Positions 27,209-33,616 of a stretch of DNA of 37,544 nucleotides are shown here, one piece after another. The notes under the pieces were generated by a model. That model had not been told where the DNA came from, ran no database searches, and saw only the letters and a list, made by a program, of their open reading frames with translations. The DNA is from Thermoflexales bacterium (GTDB lineage Bacteria > Chloroflexota > Anaerolineae > J036 > Brachytrichaceae): positions 1-37,544 of the forward strand of contig JANWUW010000073.1 of NCBI GenBank assembly GCA_025057935.1, written 5' to 3'. How positions within the stretch are numbered: position 1 is the stretch's first letter; every line of letters begins with the position of its first letter. The position numbers and the translations under genes are program-made.

Positions 27209-28222
27209 TCACGCAGGCGGTTGAAACAATCCCGTGCGCTCGCGCACTTCGCGGATGGTCTTCTGAGCGATCGCGCGCGCCTTCTCTGCGCCCTCGCGCA
27301 TCAGACGATGCACGTGCGCGCGGTCCGCGAGCAGCGCTGCACGGCGCTCGCGCATCGGCTCAGTAAGCGCGATCAGCGCTTCGGCGACAGCATCCTTCAG
27401 CGGCGCGTAACGGCGCGGACCGTTGGCGTAGTCGCGCTCAAACTGCTCCGCGAGATCATTGCGCCCACACGCGCGCAAGATCGCCAACAGGTTCTGCGCA
27501 CCCGGTCCCATGGGCTCCTCAGGGTTGCCTGTGTCAGTGACCGCGCTGCGTATCTTGCTGCGGATAGATTCTGGCGGCTCGAAAAGCGCCACGTAGGACC
27601 TTGGGCCGAGGCTTTTGCTCATCTTCTTCGTTGGATCGTTCAGCGCGTAGAGCTTGGGCGTCTCAGTGAACATCACGTCGGGCAAAGGAAAGTATTCCCC
27701 AAATTGATGGTTGAAGCGCTGCGCGATGTCGCGCGCCAGCTCCAGGTGTTGCTTTTGATCTTGTCCCACGGGGACATGCGCCGCGTGGTAAAGCAGGATG
27801 TCTGCGGCTTGAAGCACGGGATAGGTGAACAAGCCGGCGCTGATGAAGGCGTCTTGCTTCCCTTCGAGTTGCTCGCTTTTTTCCTTGAACTGCGTTTGGC
27901 GCGTGAGGTCTCCGTATGAGCAGACACATCCGAACACCCACGCCAGCTCCGTGTGTTCGGGCACCATGCTCTGCACGAAGACGATAGAGCGCTCTGGGTC
28001 GAGCCCTGCCGCGAGCAGGTCCACGAACATGGACTCGGTGTTCTGGTGCAGCGTCGCTGCGTCGTAGGGCATGGTCATGGCGTGTAGGTTGACCACGCAG
28101 TAGATGGTCTGGTATTGCCCGCTGTTCTGCAAGCGCACCCAGTTCGCCACAGCGCCGAAGTAGTTGCCGATATGCAGCTCGCCGGTGGGTTGAATGCCGC
28201 TGAAGACAATGTTGTTGCTCAT
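27209..28222 (-). CDS. trpS: Tryptophanyl-tRNA synthetase
   Basis: TrpS charges tRNA-Trp with tryptophan. The 337-residue sequence is full length for a class I TrpS. It begins NNIVFSGIQPTGELHIGNYFGA with the HIGH-type motif at 17-20, continues with VVNLHAMT, QAADILLY and the specificity stretch VPVGQDQKQHLELARDIA, and has the KMSKS loop (PTKKMSKSLG). ATG 28222 is chosen because the family N-terminus follows it directly; the open frame to 28309 runs into the divergent riboswitch promoter. The upstream gap to the first cobalamin leader is only about 35-55 nt, so the two divergent promoters must nearly overlap. Confidence 0.97.
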   Translation of the reverse strand: MSNNIVFSGIQPTGELHIGNYFGAVANWVRLQNSGQYQTIYCVVNLHAMTMPYDAATLHQNTESMFVDLLAAGLDPERSIVFVQSMVPEHTELAWVFGCVCSYGDLTRQTQFKEKSEQLEGKQDAFISAGLFTYPVLQAADILLYHAAHVPVGQDQKQHLELARDIAQRFNHQFGEYFPLPDVMFTETPKLYALNDPTKKMSKSLGPRSYVALFEPPESIRSKIRSAVTDTGNPEEPMGPGAQNLLAILRACGRNDLAEQFERDYANGPRRYAPLKDAVAEALIALTEPMRERRAALLADRAHVHRLMREGAEKARAIAQKTIREVRERTGLFQPPA

Positions 28223-28257
28223 AGCTGTTGTTCCGACGCGGATTGTAGCTGCCCGTG

Positions 28258-28263
28258 TATAAT
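28258..28263 (+). promoter_or_regulatory. -10 element of the first cobalamin leader
   Basis: TATAAT is a perfect -10 hexamer and lies 14 nt before the conserved GAATACGCCGAGG start of the riboswitch. No good -35 is seen upstream. The second riboswitch copy has TATACT at nearly the same distance, which supports the call. Confidence 0.6.
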
Positions 28264-28277
28264 CCAAGAGCACAATT

Positions 28278-28446
28278 GAATACGCCGAGGTGACCCGGTG
28301 CCTGCACATGCAGGCTCAAAGGCCCGGATGCCAGGGCTTAAAGGTGGAAGCCGGTGCGAGTCCGGCGCTGTGCCGCAACTGTGATCGCGCTGCAATGCGC
28401 GTAAGCCAGGACGCTTGCCTCGGTGAGCTACGCGCAACCTTCTCGT
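28278..28446 (+). promoter_or_regulatory. Cobalamin riboswitch, copy 1
   Basis: This RNA aptamer binds adenosylcobalamin or a related corrinoid. The closing stem is CCGAGG (28285-28290) with CCTCGG (28418-28423). Inside are AAAGGTGGAAGCCGGTG, the stretch GTGCCGCAACTGTGA, and the B12 box AAGCCAGGACGCTTGCC (28403-28419). A conserved GCGCAACCTTCTCG follows. The first binding-protein gene downstream fits cobalamin control of its uptake. The sequence is almost identical to copy 2 at 30934. Confidence 0.95.
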
Positions 28447-28464
28447 GACCAAGGAGGTGAAGCG

Positions 28465-28482
28465 ATGATCAACGCACCTTGA
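28465..28482 (+). CDS. Five-codon mini-ORF in cobalamin leader 1 (MINAP)
   Basis: ATG ATC AAC GCA CCT TGA follows a perfect AAGGAGGTG (28451-28459) with a 7-nt gap counted from GGAGG. This is among the best Shine-Dalgarno sequences in the window, yet it serves only five codons. The corresponding ORF in copy 2 also has five codons and ends Ala-Pro-UGA. Proline just before UGA is a known slow-termination context, as in the TnaC leader. Translation is inferred only; the same bases also act in alternative pairings. Confidence 0.45.
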   Translation: MINAP

Positions 28483-28514
28483 AGTGTGCGTGGTGTTGGC
28501 TTTGTGACGTTTCA

Positions 28515-28546
28515 CGCTCTGCCGAGAAGGCAGGGCGTTTTCGTTT
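28515..28546 (+). terminator. Intrinsic terminator in cobalamin leader 1
   Basis: The 9-bp stem is CGCTCTGCC (28515-28523) with GGCAGGGCG (28529-28537), one G-T wobble and loop GAGAA, followed by TTTTCGTTT. It lies between the riboswitch and the first binding-protein gene, so it is likely the expression platform. Copy 2 has an equivalent hairpin with different stem bases, the same core loop bases and the same TTTTCGTTT tail. Confidence 0.88.
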
Positions 28547-28583
28547 GTCTGCTTGTCGTTCTATGACCTGTTCACGAAAAGCC

Positions 28584-29945
28584 ATGTCACGCACAGCATC
28601 TATCACCACTTTGAAACATCGTTTTTCGTTTGCTGCCACTGCGTTCCTTGTTGCGGCGCTGGCTGCTTGCGGTGCGCCTACCCCCACGCCTGCCCCGACC
28701 GCCACTGCCCCGACTGTGGCATCGACCGCGACTGTGGTCGCAGCCGCCACATCGGCGCCCGCGCCGACTCCGACTGCACCAACGGTCAACTTAACTGAAC
28801 AGTGCGTCGAAACCTACGATCCTGCGGTGGACTACTTCCCCGAGAAGGTCACCGTCGAGGACGCAACTGGGTTCACGGTGGAGTACTTCAAGCACTATAA
28901 GGTTGTCACGGTGCTTCAGCCATGGGCTGGTGCGAAGGAACAGTTTAAGTACGTCATCGTCCAATGCGGCACGCCCAAGCCAGAGGGCATCGAGAACGCG
29001 CTTGTGATCGAAGCGCCTGCAAACAAAGTGATTGCCATGAGCACCACTCACTTGCCGCATCTCGAGAAGCTTGAGCTGCTCGACCGCTTAATTGGCTTGG
29101 ACAGCTTTCTCTACGTCAACAACCCGAGAGTGCGCGAGATGATCCAAGCCGGCGGGTTGATCGAAATTGGCAGCGGCGCTGAGGTCAACGTTGAAAAGAC
29201 CATCGAGGCGCAACCCGATCTCGTGATGACGTATGGGGTGGGCGATCCCCAATACGATGCGCACCCGAAACTGCTGGAGGCGAAGATTCCCACAGTGATC
29301 AACGCAGAGTATGTGGAGGGCACGCCGCTTGGTCGCGCGGAATGGATCAAGTTCACAGCGCTGTTCTTTAACAAGGAGGGCAAAGCGCAAGAGGAATACG
29401 CTGGAATGAAGAAGCGTTACCTTGCGCTTGTTGAGAAAGTCAAGCAAGTGACCGATAAACCCGCTGTGCTTCAAGGCATAGCCATGAAAGATCAGTGGTT
29501 TGTGCCTGGTGGCGGTAGCTACGCAGCGCGCTTGATCCGCGACGCGGGTGGCGATTATCTTTGGGCGGATGACAACAGCCCGAGCAGCTTGCCGCTGAGC
29601 TTCGAGGCAGCCTACGAGCGCGCGGTGAAAGCGGACGTGTGGCTGCTCGCCAGCTTCCAGCGTTTCGACAGCCTCAAGGCGCTGCTCGAGGCTGAACCGC
29701 GCTACGCCGAGCTTGCTGCCGTGAAGAACGGCAGGGTCTGGAACTACGACAAGCGCGTCAACGAAAACGGCGGCAACGATTACTTCGAGAGCGGTGTCAC
29801 AAGCCCCGATCTCTTGCTTGCTGACCTCGTGAAGATCCTGCACCCTGAGCTGCTGCCCGAGCACGAGCTGGTGTTTTGGCGGCAGATTCCTGCAGCGTCT
29901 GGAACGAGCCAGAAGCTCGACGCTGACCGAATCGTATCACGTTGA
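28584..29945 (+). CDS. Corrinoid ABC transporter substrate-binding lipoprotein (BtuF-like)
   Basis: The 453-residue protein has a lipoprotein signal (FSFAATAFLVAALAAC, lipobox LAAC with Cys29) and an Ala/Pro/Thr-rich spacer. A lead domain follows with a Cys pair (EQCVETY and VQCGTP) and then a type III binding fold: KVIAMSTTHLPHLEKLELLDRLIGLD, EAQPDLVMTYGVGDP, GGSYAARLIRDAGGDYL and WNYDKRVNENGGNDYFESG. The fold is shared by B12 and siderophore receptors; the cobalamin riboswitch upstream favours a corrinoid. ATG 28584 is preferred over ATG 28563 because the paralogue at 31273 shares the context AAAGCCATGTCACGC. Starts further upstream would cross the terminator. It is closely similar to that paralogue. 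Confidence 0.88.
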   Translation: MSRTASITTLKHRFSFAATAFLVAALAACGAPTPTPAPTATAPTVASTATVVAAATSAPAPTPTAPTVNLTEQCVETYDPAVDYFPEKVTVEDATGFTVEYFKHYKVVTVLQPWAGAKEQFKYVIVQCGTPKPEGIENALVIEAPANKVIAMSTTHLPHLEKLELLDRLIGLDSFLYVNNPRVREMIQAGGLIEIGSGAEVNVEKTIEAQPDLVMTYGVGDPQYDAHPKLLEAKIPTVINAEYVEGTPLGRAEWIKFTALFFNKEGKAQEEYAGMKKRYLALVEKVKQVTDKPAVLQGIAMKDQWFVPGGGSYAARLIRDAGGDYLWADDNSPSSLPLSFEAAYERAVKADVWLLASFQRFDSLKALLEAEPRYAELAAVKNGRVWNYDKRVNENGGNDYFESGVTSPDLLLADLVKILHPELLPEHELVFWRQIPAASGTSQKLDADRIVSR

Positions 29946-29985
29946 CTACTGTGAGCACACTTTGAGCAAGGCAAAGGAGGAACCC

Positions 29986-30828
29986 ATGAACGCCAATCAA
30001 TTTCGCCGAATGTTCGCTCTTGTCATTGTCGCAAGCACTATCAGCGCTGCCACAATCGGTTCTGCACAAACGGCCTTGGCGCAAGGGCTGGGTTACGTGC
30101 GTGGCATTGCCTTTGAAGACACAAATGGCAATGGGAAGCGTGACCCGGCTGAGCCTGCGCTGAGTGTTGCTCGCTTCAAGATCACTGACGGCGGCAACTT
30201 CTGGCGCTGCGGCGCGGTGTTCGGCGAGACGCCTTACCAAGTCCCCCTTCGAGCAGGCACGTATTTTGTGATGCCGATCGCAGGTCCTGGACAATACCCA
30301 ACCGTGCCTGTGATCAGGGTGAGAGTCGAGCCCGGCAAATCTGTTGAAGCGAACTTGCCCTTCGGCTCGAATCCACTAGCGGTTGCAGAGAATTGCGGCG
30401 CGTATCAGCCGAAGCGAACCGCACGCGAGCCACTTGGGATTCCCGAGACTATTCTCAGCACCGGCTCGACCACCCTTGTGGGGCTGATAGAGCAAGCAGG
30501 GTTATTCGAAACCCTGAGCGGGCGCGGTCCGTTCACAGTGTTTGCGCCAACCGACTTGGCTTTCGCTCAGCTCACTGAGGAAGAGCTTGAGGCATTGCGC
30601 AACGATCGTGCGCGCCTTCGCTCAGTGCTTAACTATCACGTCGTGCCGGGCTTGTACAAGTCGGAGCAAGTTGCGAAGGCTTTGGGCTTAGGCACTGCGA
30701 ATGGCAAGCTCCTGGTCGTGCGAGTTGAAGATGGAGATGTCTTCGTTGGCGACGCGCGCGTCATCAAGACGGACATCGTTGCAGCAAACGGGGTGGTTCA
30801 CCTGGTTGACAGTGTGCTGCTACCGTAG
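29986..30828 (+). CDS. Secreted SdrD-B-like plus fasciclin domain protein
   Basis: The 280-residue protein starts at ATG 29986, five bases after AAAGGAGG, with a signal peptide (MFALVIVASTISAATIGSAQTALAQ is the hydrophobic area). Residues about 37-130 resemble an SdrD-B or prealbumin-like beta domain: VRGIAFEDTNGNGKRDPAEPALS is its acidic calcium-loop-type signature, followed by VPLRAGTYFV. Residues about 148-280 are a fasciclin (FAS1) domain with LVGLIEQAGLFETLSGRGPFTVFAPTDLAFA, LNYHVVPG, and the closing TDIVAANGVVHLVDSVLLP. Such proteins act in adhesion. It sits 40 nt after the first binding protein, so it should be under the first riboswitch. Its part in corrinoid uptake is unknown. Confidence 0.88.
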   Translation: MNANQFRRMFALVIVASTISAATIGSAQTALAQGLGYVRGIAFEDTNGNGKRDPAEPALSVARFKITDGGNFWRCGAVFGETPYQVPLRAGTYFVMPIAGPGQYPTVPVIRVRVEPGKSVEANLPFGSNPLAVAENCGAYQPKRTAREPLGIPETILSTGSTTLVGLIEQAGLFETLSGRGPFTVFAPTDLAFAQLTEEELEALRNDRARLRSVLNYHVVPGLYKSEQVAKALGLGTANGKLLVVRVEDGDVFVGDARVIKTDIVAANGVVHLVDSVLLP

Positions 30829-30849
30829 TGATCAGCACAAGGGATGTAT

Positions 30850-30900
30850 GCTGAGGCGCGCTGAAGCACTACAGCGCTTCAGCGCACCTCAGCAGGCTTT
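30850..30900 (+). terminator. Large hairpin after the fasciclin gene, probable terminator
   Basis: The outer stem GCTGAGG (30850-30856) pairs with CCTCAGC (30887-30893). One C/A mismatch separates it from the inner 10-bp stem GCGCTGAAGC (30858-30867) with GCTTCAGCGC (30876-30885). The T-tract is short (CTTTA), so termination may be partial. It lies just before the promoter of the second riboswitch. Confidence 0.65.
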
Positions 30901-30914
30901 ACGCTGCGCTGTGC

Positions 30915-30920
30915 TATACT
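30915..30920 (+). promoter_or_regulatory. Extended -10 of the second cobalamin leader
   Basis: TATACT preceded by TGC (TGnTATACT) forms an extended -10, which can work without a good -35; none is seen. It lies 13 nt before the conserved GAATACGCCGAGG, as in copy 1. Confidence 0.6.
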
Positions 30921-30933
30921 AAGTGATACAACT

Positions 30934-31102
30934 GAATACGCCGAGGTGACCCGGTGCCTGCGCGTGCAGGCTCAAAGGCCCGGATGCCAGGGCTTAAAGG
31001 TGGAAGCCGGTGCGAGTCCGGCGCTGTGCCGCAACTGTGATCGCGCTGCGAAGCGCGTAAGCCAGGACGCTTGCCTCGGTGAGCTGCGCGCAACCTTCTC
31101 GG
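30934..31102 (+). promoter_or_regulatory. Cobalamin riboswitch, copy 2
   Basis: The aptamer is nearly identical to copy 1. The closing stem is CCGAGG (30941-30946) with CCTCGG (31074-31079), and the B12 box is AAGCCAGGACGCTTGCC (31059-31075). The few differences fall mostly in peripheral hairpins and largely keep pairing (for example CTGCACATGCAG against CTGCGCGTGCAG). It precedes the second binding protein and the permease-ATPase-salvage genes, so this copy should control the transporter and probably the downstream cobinamide-salvage enzymes. Confidence 0.95.
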
Positions 31103-31123
31103 GATCAAGGAGGTGAAGCGAAG

Positions 31124-31141
31124 ATGCCACGTGCACCCTGA
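31124..31141 (+). CDS. Five-codon mini-ORF in cobalamin leader 2 (MPRAP)
   Basis: ATG CCA CGT GCA CCC TGA follows AAGGAGGTG (31107-31115). Relative to copy 1, three bases (AAG) are inserted before the ATG, and the reading frame into GCA-CCY-TGA is the same. Codons 2 and 3 differ but Ala-Pro-UGA is kept. The kept bases also form the anti-Shine-Dalgarno segment, so conservation alone does not prove translation. Confidence 0.45.
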   Translation: MPRAP

Positions 31142-31171
31142 AGCGTGCATGGCTTTGCTCTGGCACTTATG

Positions 31172-31203
31172 CACCCCGTCGAGAAGGCGGGGTGTTTTCG
31201 TTT
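31172..31203 (+). terminator. Intrinsic terminator in cobalamin leader 2
   Basis: The stem CACCCCG (31172-31178) pairs with CGGGGTG (31188-31194) around loop TCGAGAAGG and is followed by TTTTCGTTT. It corresponds to the terminator at 28515, with stem bases changed on both sides. It is the likely transcription-stop part of the second riboswitch. Confidence 0.88.
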
Positions 31204-31272
31204 AATCGTTGCTGCTGTTATCGCACGTATCAAAGCGTTTTCTAGAGGAACAACAAGAGGTGTCACAAAGCC

Positions 31273-32526
31273 ATGTCACGCAAATTCGAACTTCTGAATC
31301 GCGTACATCGTCCCGTTCTGTCGTTGCTGCTTGTAGCAGCACTAGCCGCGAGCACAGTACCTGCCCTTGCTGCGCCGGCGACGCGTGTCGAGGCACAAGC
31401 AGCCAATCTCACCGCTGGCTGCGTGAAGAACTACAGCCCCGCTGTAGATTACTTCCCGCGGAAGATAAGGGTTGAGGATGCCACAGGGTTCACAGTGAAG
31501 TACTTCAAGAACTACAAAGAAGTCACTGTGCTGAATCCTTGGCGTGGCGCGAAGGAGCAGTTCAAGTACATCCTCGTGCAATGCGGAACACCGGCGCCGA
31601 AGGGGATCAGGAATGCTTTCGTGATTGAAGTGCCGGTCAAGCGCATCATCGCTATGAGCACAACCCATCTGCCTCACCTTGATAAGCTGAACGTGCTTGA
31701 TCGCCTGATCGGCATGGACACCTTCAAGTACGTCAACAATCCCAAAGTGCGCGCCCTCGTACAAGCTGGCAACCTAATCGAAATTGGCGACGGTCCGAAT
31801 GTCAGCATCGAGAAAGTAATCGCATCGCAGCCTGACATTGTGATGACTTATGGTGTGGGCGATCCCAAATACGATTCCCATCCGAAGCTGCTTGAGGCAG
31901 GCATTCCCACGGTGATCAACGCTGAGTACATGGAAGGGACGCCGCTGGGCCGCTCTGAGTGGATCAAGTTCACCGCTCTCTTCTTCAACAAGGAGGCGGA
32001 AGCGCAGCGGGAGTATGCCAACATGAAGCAGCGCTACCTTGCGATTGCAAGAAGGGTGAAGAACGTGGCTAACCGTCCTCTGGTGTTGCAGGGCACGGCG
32101 ACCCGTGATCGCTGGCGCGTGCCTGGCGGAGGCAGCTACGCTGCGCGGCTCATCGCTGATGCTGGAGGCAAATATCTCTTCGCAAACAACAATGAAGCAG
32201 GTTCACTGTCGCTGACTTTCGAAGAAGTATACGCCCGCGCAGCAAGTGCAGATGTCTGGCTGCTCGCCAGTTTCCAGCGCTTCGACAGCATCCAGCAGCT
32301 TATCAACGCAGAGCCGCGCTACTCCGGAATGAACGCAGTCAGAAAAGGGCAGGTGTGGAACTACGACAAGCGCTTAAACGAGAACGGCGGGAATGACTAC
32401 TGGGAAACCGGCGTGGCGAATCCAGATCTCTTGCTTGCCGATCTCGTTAAGATTCTGCATCCGAGTCTCTTACCCAATCACGAGCTAGTGTTCTGGCGGC
32501 AGCTTTCAAGCGGACCGACGCAATGA
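31273..32526 (+). CDS. Corrinoid ABC transporter substrate-binding protein (BtuF-like), paralogue 2
   Basis: The 417-residue paralogue of the protein at 28584 shares its blocks, including AVDYFPRKIRVEDATGF, RIIAMSTTHLPHLDKL, QPDIVMTYGVGDPKYDSHPK, IPTVINAEYMEGTPLGRSEW and WNYDKRLNENGGNDYW. Unlike it, the signal (LLLVAALAASTVPALA, cleavage predicted near residue 33) has no lipobox Cys, and the low-complexity spacer is missing. It would be free, or anchored by an uncleaved helix. ATG 31273 has AAGAGGTG about 12 nt upstream. Its stop overlaps the permease start (ATGA), so this copy is the one joined to the transporter genes. Ligand assignment to a corrinoid rests on the riboswitch and the neighbours. 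Confidence 0.9.
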   Translation: MSRKFELLNRVHRPVLSLLLVAALAASTVPALAAPATRVEAQAANLTAGCVKNYSPAVDYFPRKIRVEDATGFTVKYFKNYKEVTVLNPWRGAKEQFKYILVQCGTPAPKGIRNAFVIEVPVKRIIAMSTTHLPHLDKLNVLDRLIGMDTFKYVNNPKVRALVQAGNLIEIGDGPNVSIEKVIASQPDIVMTYGVGDPKYDSHPKLLEAGIPTVINAEYMEGTPLGRSEWIKFTALFFNKEAEAQREYANMKQRYLAIARRVKNVANRPLVLQGTATRDRWRVPGGGSYAARLIADAGGKYLFANNNEAGSLSLTFEEVYARAASADVWLLASFQRFDSIQQLINAEPRYSGMNAVRKGQVWNYDKRLNENGGNDYWETGVANPDLLLADLVKILHPSLLPNHELVFWRQLSSGPTQ

Positions 32527-33614
32527 GCGCTCAAACAACACGGGCTGGCTGGGAATATGCCCCAGTCAGCCCTTTTCCAGTGCTGCGCATTCGTCGCAGC
32601 GTCTTGCTGCTGCTTGTTGTGCTCGCTGGCACAGCTTTTGCGTCGTCGCTGATGATCGGCGCCGTGAGCATTCCGCCTGGAGAGGTGCTGCGTGTGCTGC
32701 TGGGCGGTCAAGCCAGCAAAGACACTTGGCAGACTATCATTCTTACCTTCCGCTTGCCGAAAGCGATCACTGCTTTGTTCGCTGGCGCGGCGCTCAGCGT
32801 CGCTGGGTTGCAGATGCAAACGCTGTTCCGCAATCCGTTGGCTGATCCGTTTGTGCTGGGTGTCAGCAGCGGCGCTAGCCTAGGCGTAGCGTTGGTTGTG
32901 CTCGGGGGCACATCCGTCAGCGCTAGCGTCTTCGGGCGCACGGCGTTTCTGGGTGAAGTCGGCCTAGTTGGTGCAGCCTCGTTGGGCGCTGCTGCGGTAT
33001 TCGCTGTTGTGCTCGCCATCGCGCGCCGCGTGCAGAGCGCAGTCACGCTGCTGGTGCTCGGCTTGATGGTCAGCTATCTCACGAGCGCGGTCGTCAGCGT
33101 GTTGATCTACTTCAGCTTGCCCGAGCAAGTGAGCGCTTACATCAACTGGACTTTCGGCAGCTTTGGTGGCGTGACGTGGCAGCAAATGCGCGCCTTCGCG
33201 CCAGCGCTGCTGGTTGGGCTGCTGGCGGCATGGATCACAGTAAAGCCTTTGAACGCGCTGCTGCTGGGCGAGAACTACGCCCGCAGCATGGGGGTGAATG
33301 TTCGCGCAGTGCGCTGGTGGGTGGCGGCAAGCGCCTCGCTGCTTGCTGGCGTGGTGACAGCGTTCTGCGGACCGATCGGATTCATCGGGATCGCCGTGCC
33401 TCATCTGTGTCGGGCGCTGTTTGTGAGCAGCGATCATCGCATCTTGATGCCGACCTCAGTGCTGCTCGGTGGTAGCTTGGCGCTGATCTTCGACCTCATC
33501 TCACAGATGCCTGGCACGCAATACGCCCTGCCGCTCAATGTTGTGACTTCAGCCGTGGGCGCGCCAATTGTGCTGTGGATTGTTGCACGCCGACAGAGCT
33601 TCGGGAGGATCTAG
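32523..33614 (+). CDS. FecCD-family ABC transporter permease (BtuC-like)
   Basis: The 363-residue membrane protein has about nine or ten hydrophobic segments, as in BtuC and FecCD. Typical blocks are FRLPKAITALFAGAALSVAGLQMQTLFRNPLADPFVLGVSSGASLG, WTFGSFGGVTW, FCGPIGFIGIAVPHLCR (the cytoplasmic coupling loop region) and LPLNVVTSAVGAPIVLWI near the end. It would form the channel for corrinoid import with the ATPase at 33617 and the binding protein at 31273, whose stop it overlaps. Families importing iron-siderophores share this fold; the cobalamin riboswitch and the salvage genes downstream make vitamin B12 or cobinamide the likelier cargo. Confidence 0.93.
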   Translation: MSAQTTRAGWEYAPVSPFPVLRIRRSVLLLLVVLAGTAFASSLMIGAVSIPPGEVLRVLLGGQASKDTWQTIILTFRLPKAITALFAGAALSVAGLQMQTLFRNPLADPFVLGVSSGASLGVALVVLGGTSVSASVFGRTAFLGEVGLVGAASLGAAAVFAVVLAIARRVQSAVTLLVLGLMVSYLTSAVVSVLIYFSLPEQVSAYINWTFGSFGGVTWQQMRAFAPALLVGLLAAWITVKPLNALLLGENYARSMGVNVRAVRWWVAASASLLAGVVTAFCGPIGFIGIAVPHLCRALFVSSDHRILMPTSVLLGGSLALIFDLISQMPGTQYALPLNVVTSAVGAPIVLWIVARRQSFGRI

Positions 33615-33616
33615 CA

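Noticed and set aside
28479-28583. Upstream extension of the first receptor gene (starts at 28479 or 28563)
   Set aside because: The longer reading crosses the riboswitch terminator and codes for a Cys/Arg-rich stretch with no signal peptide. The paralogue supports ATG 28584.
28278-31203. The two leader copies as ends of a mobile element
   Set aside because: The repeats are direct, fully explained by cobalamin riboswitches, and no transposase or target duplication is present between or around them.
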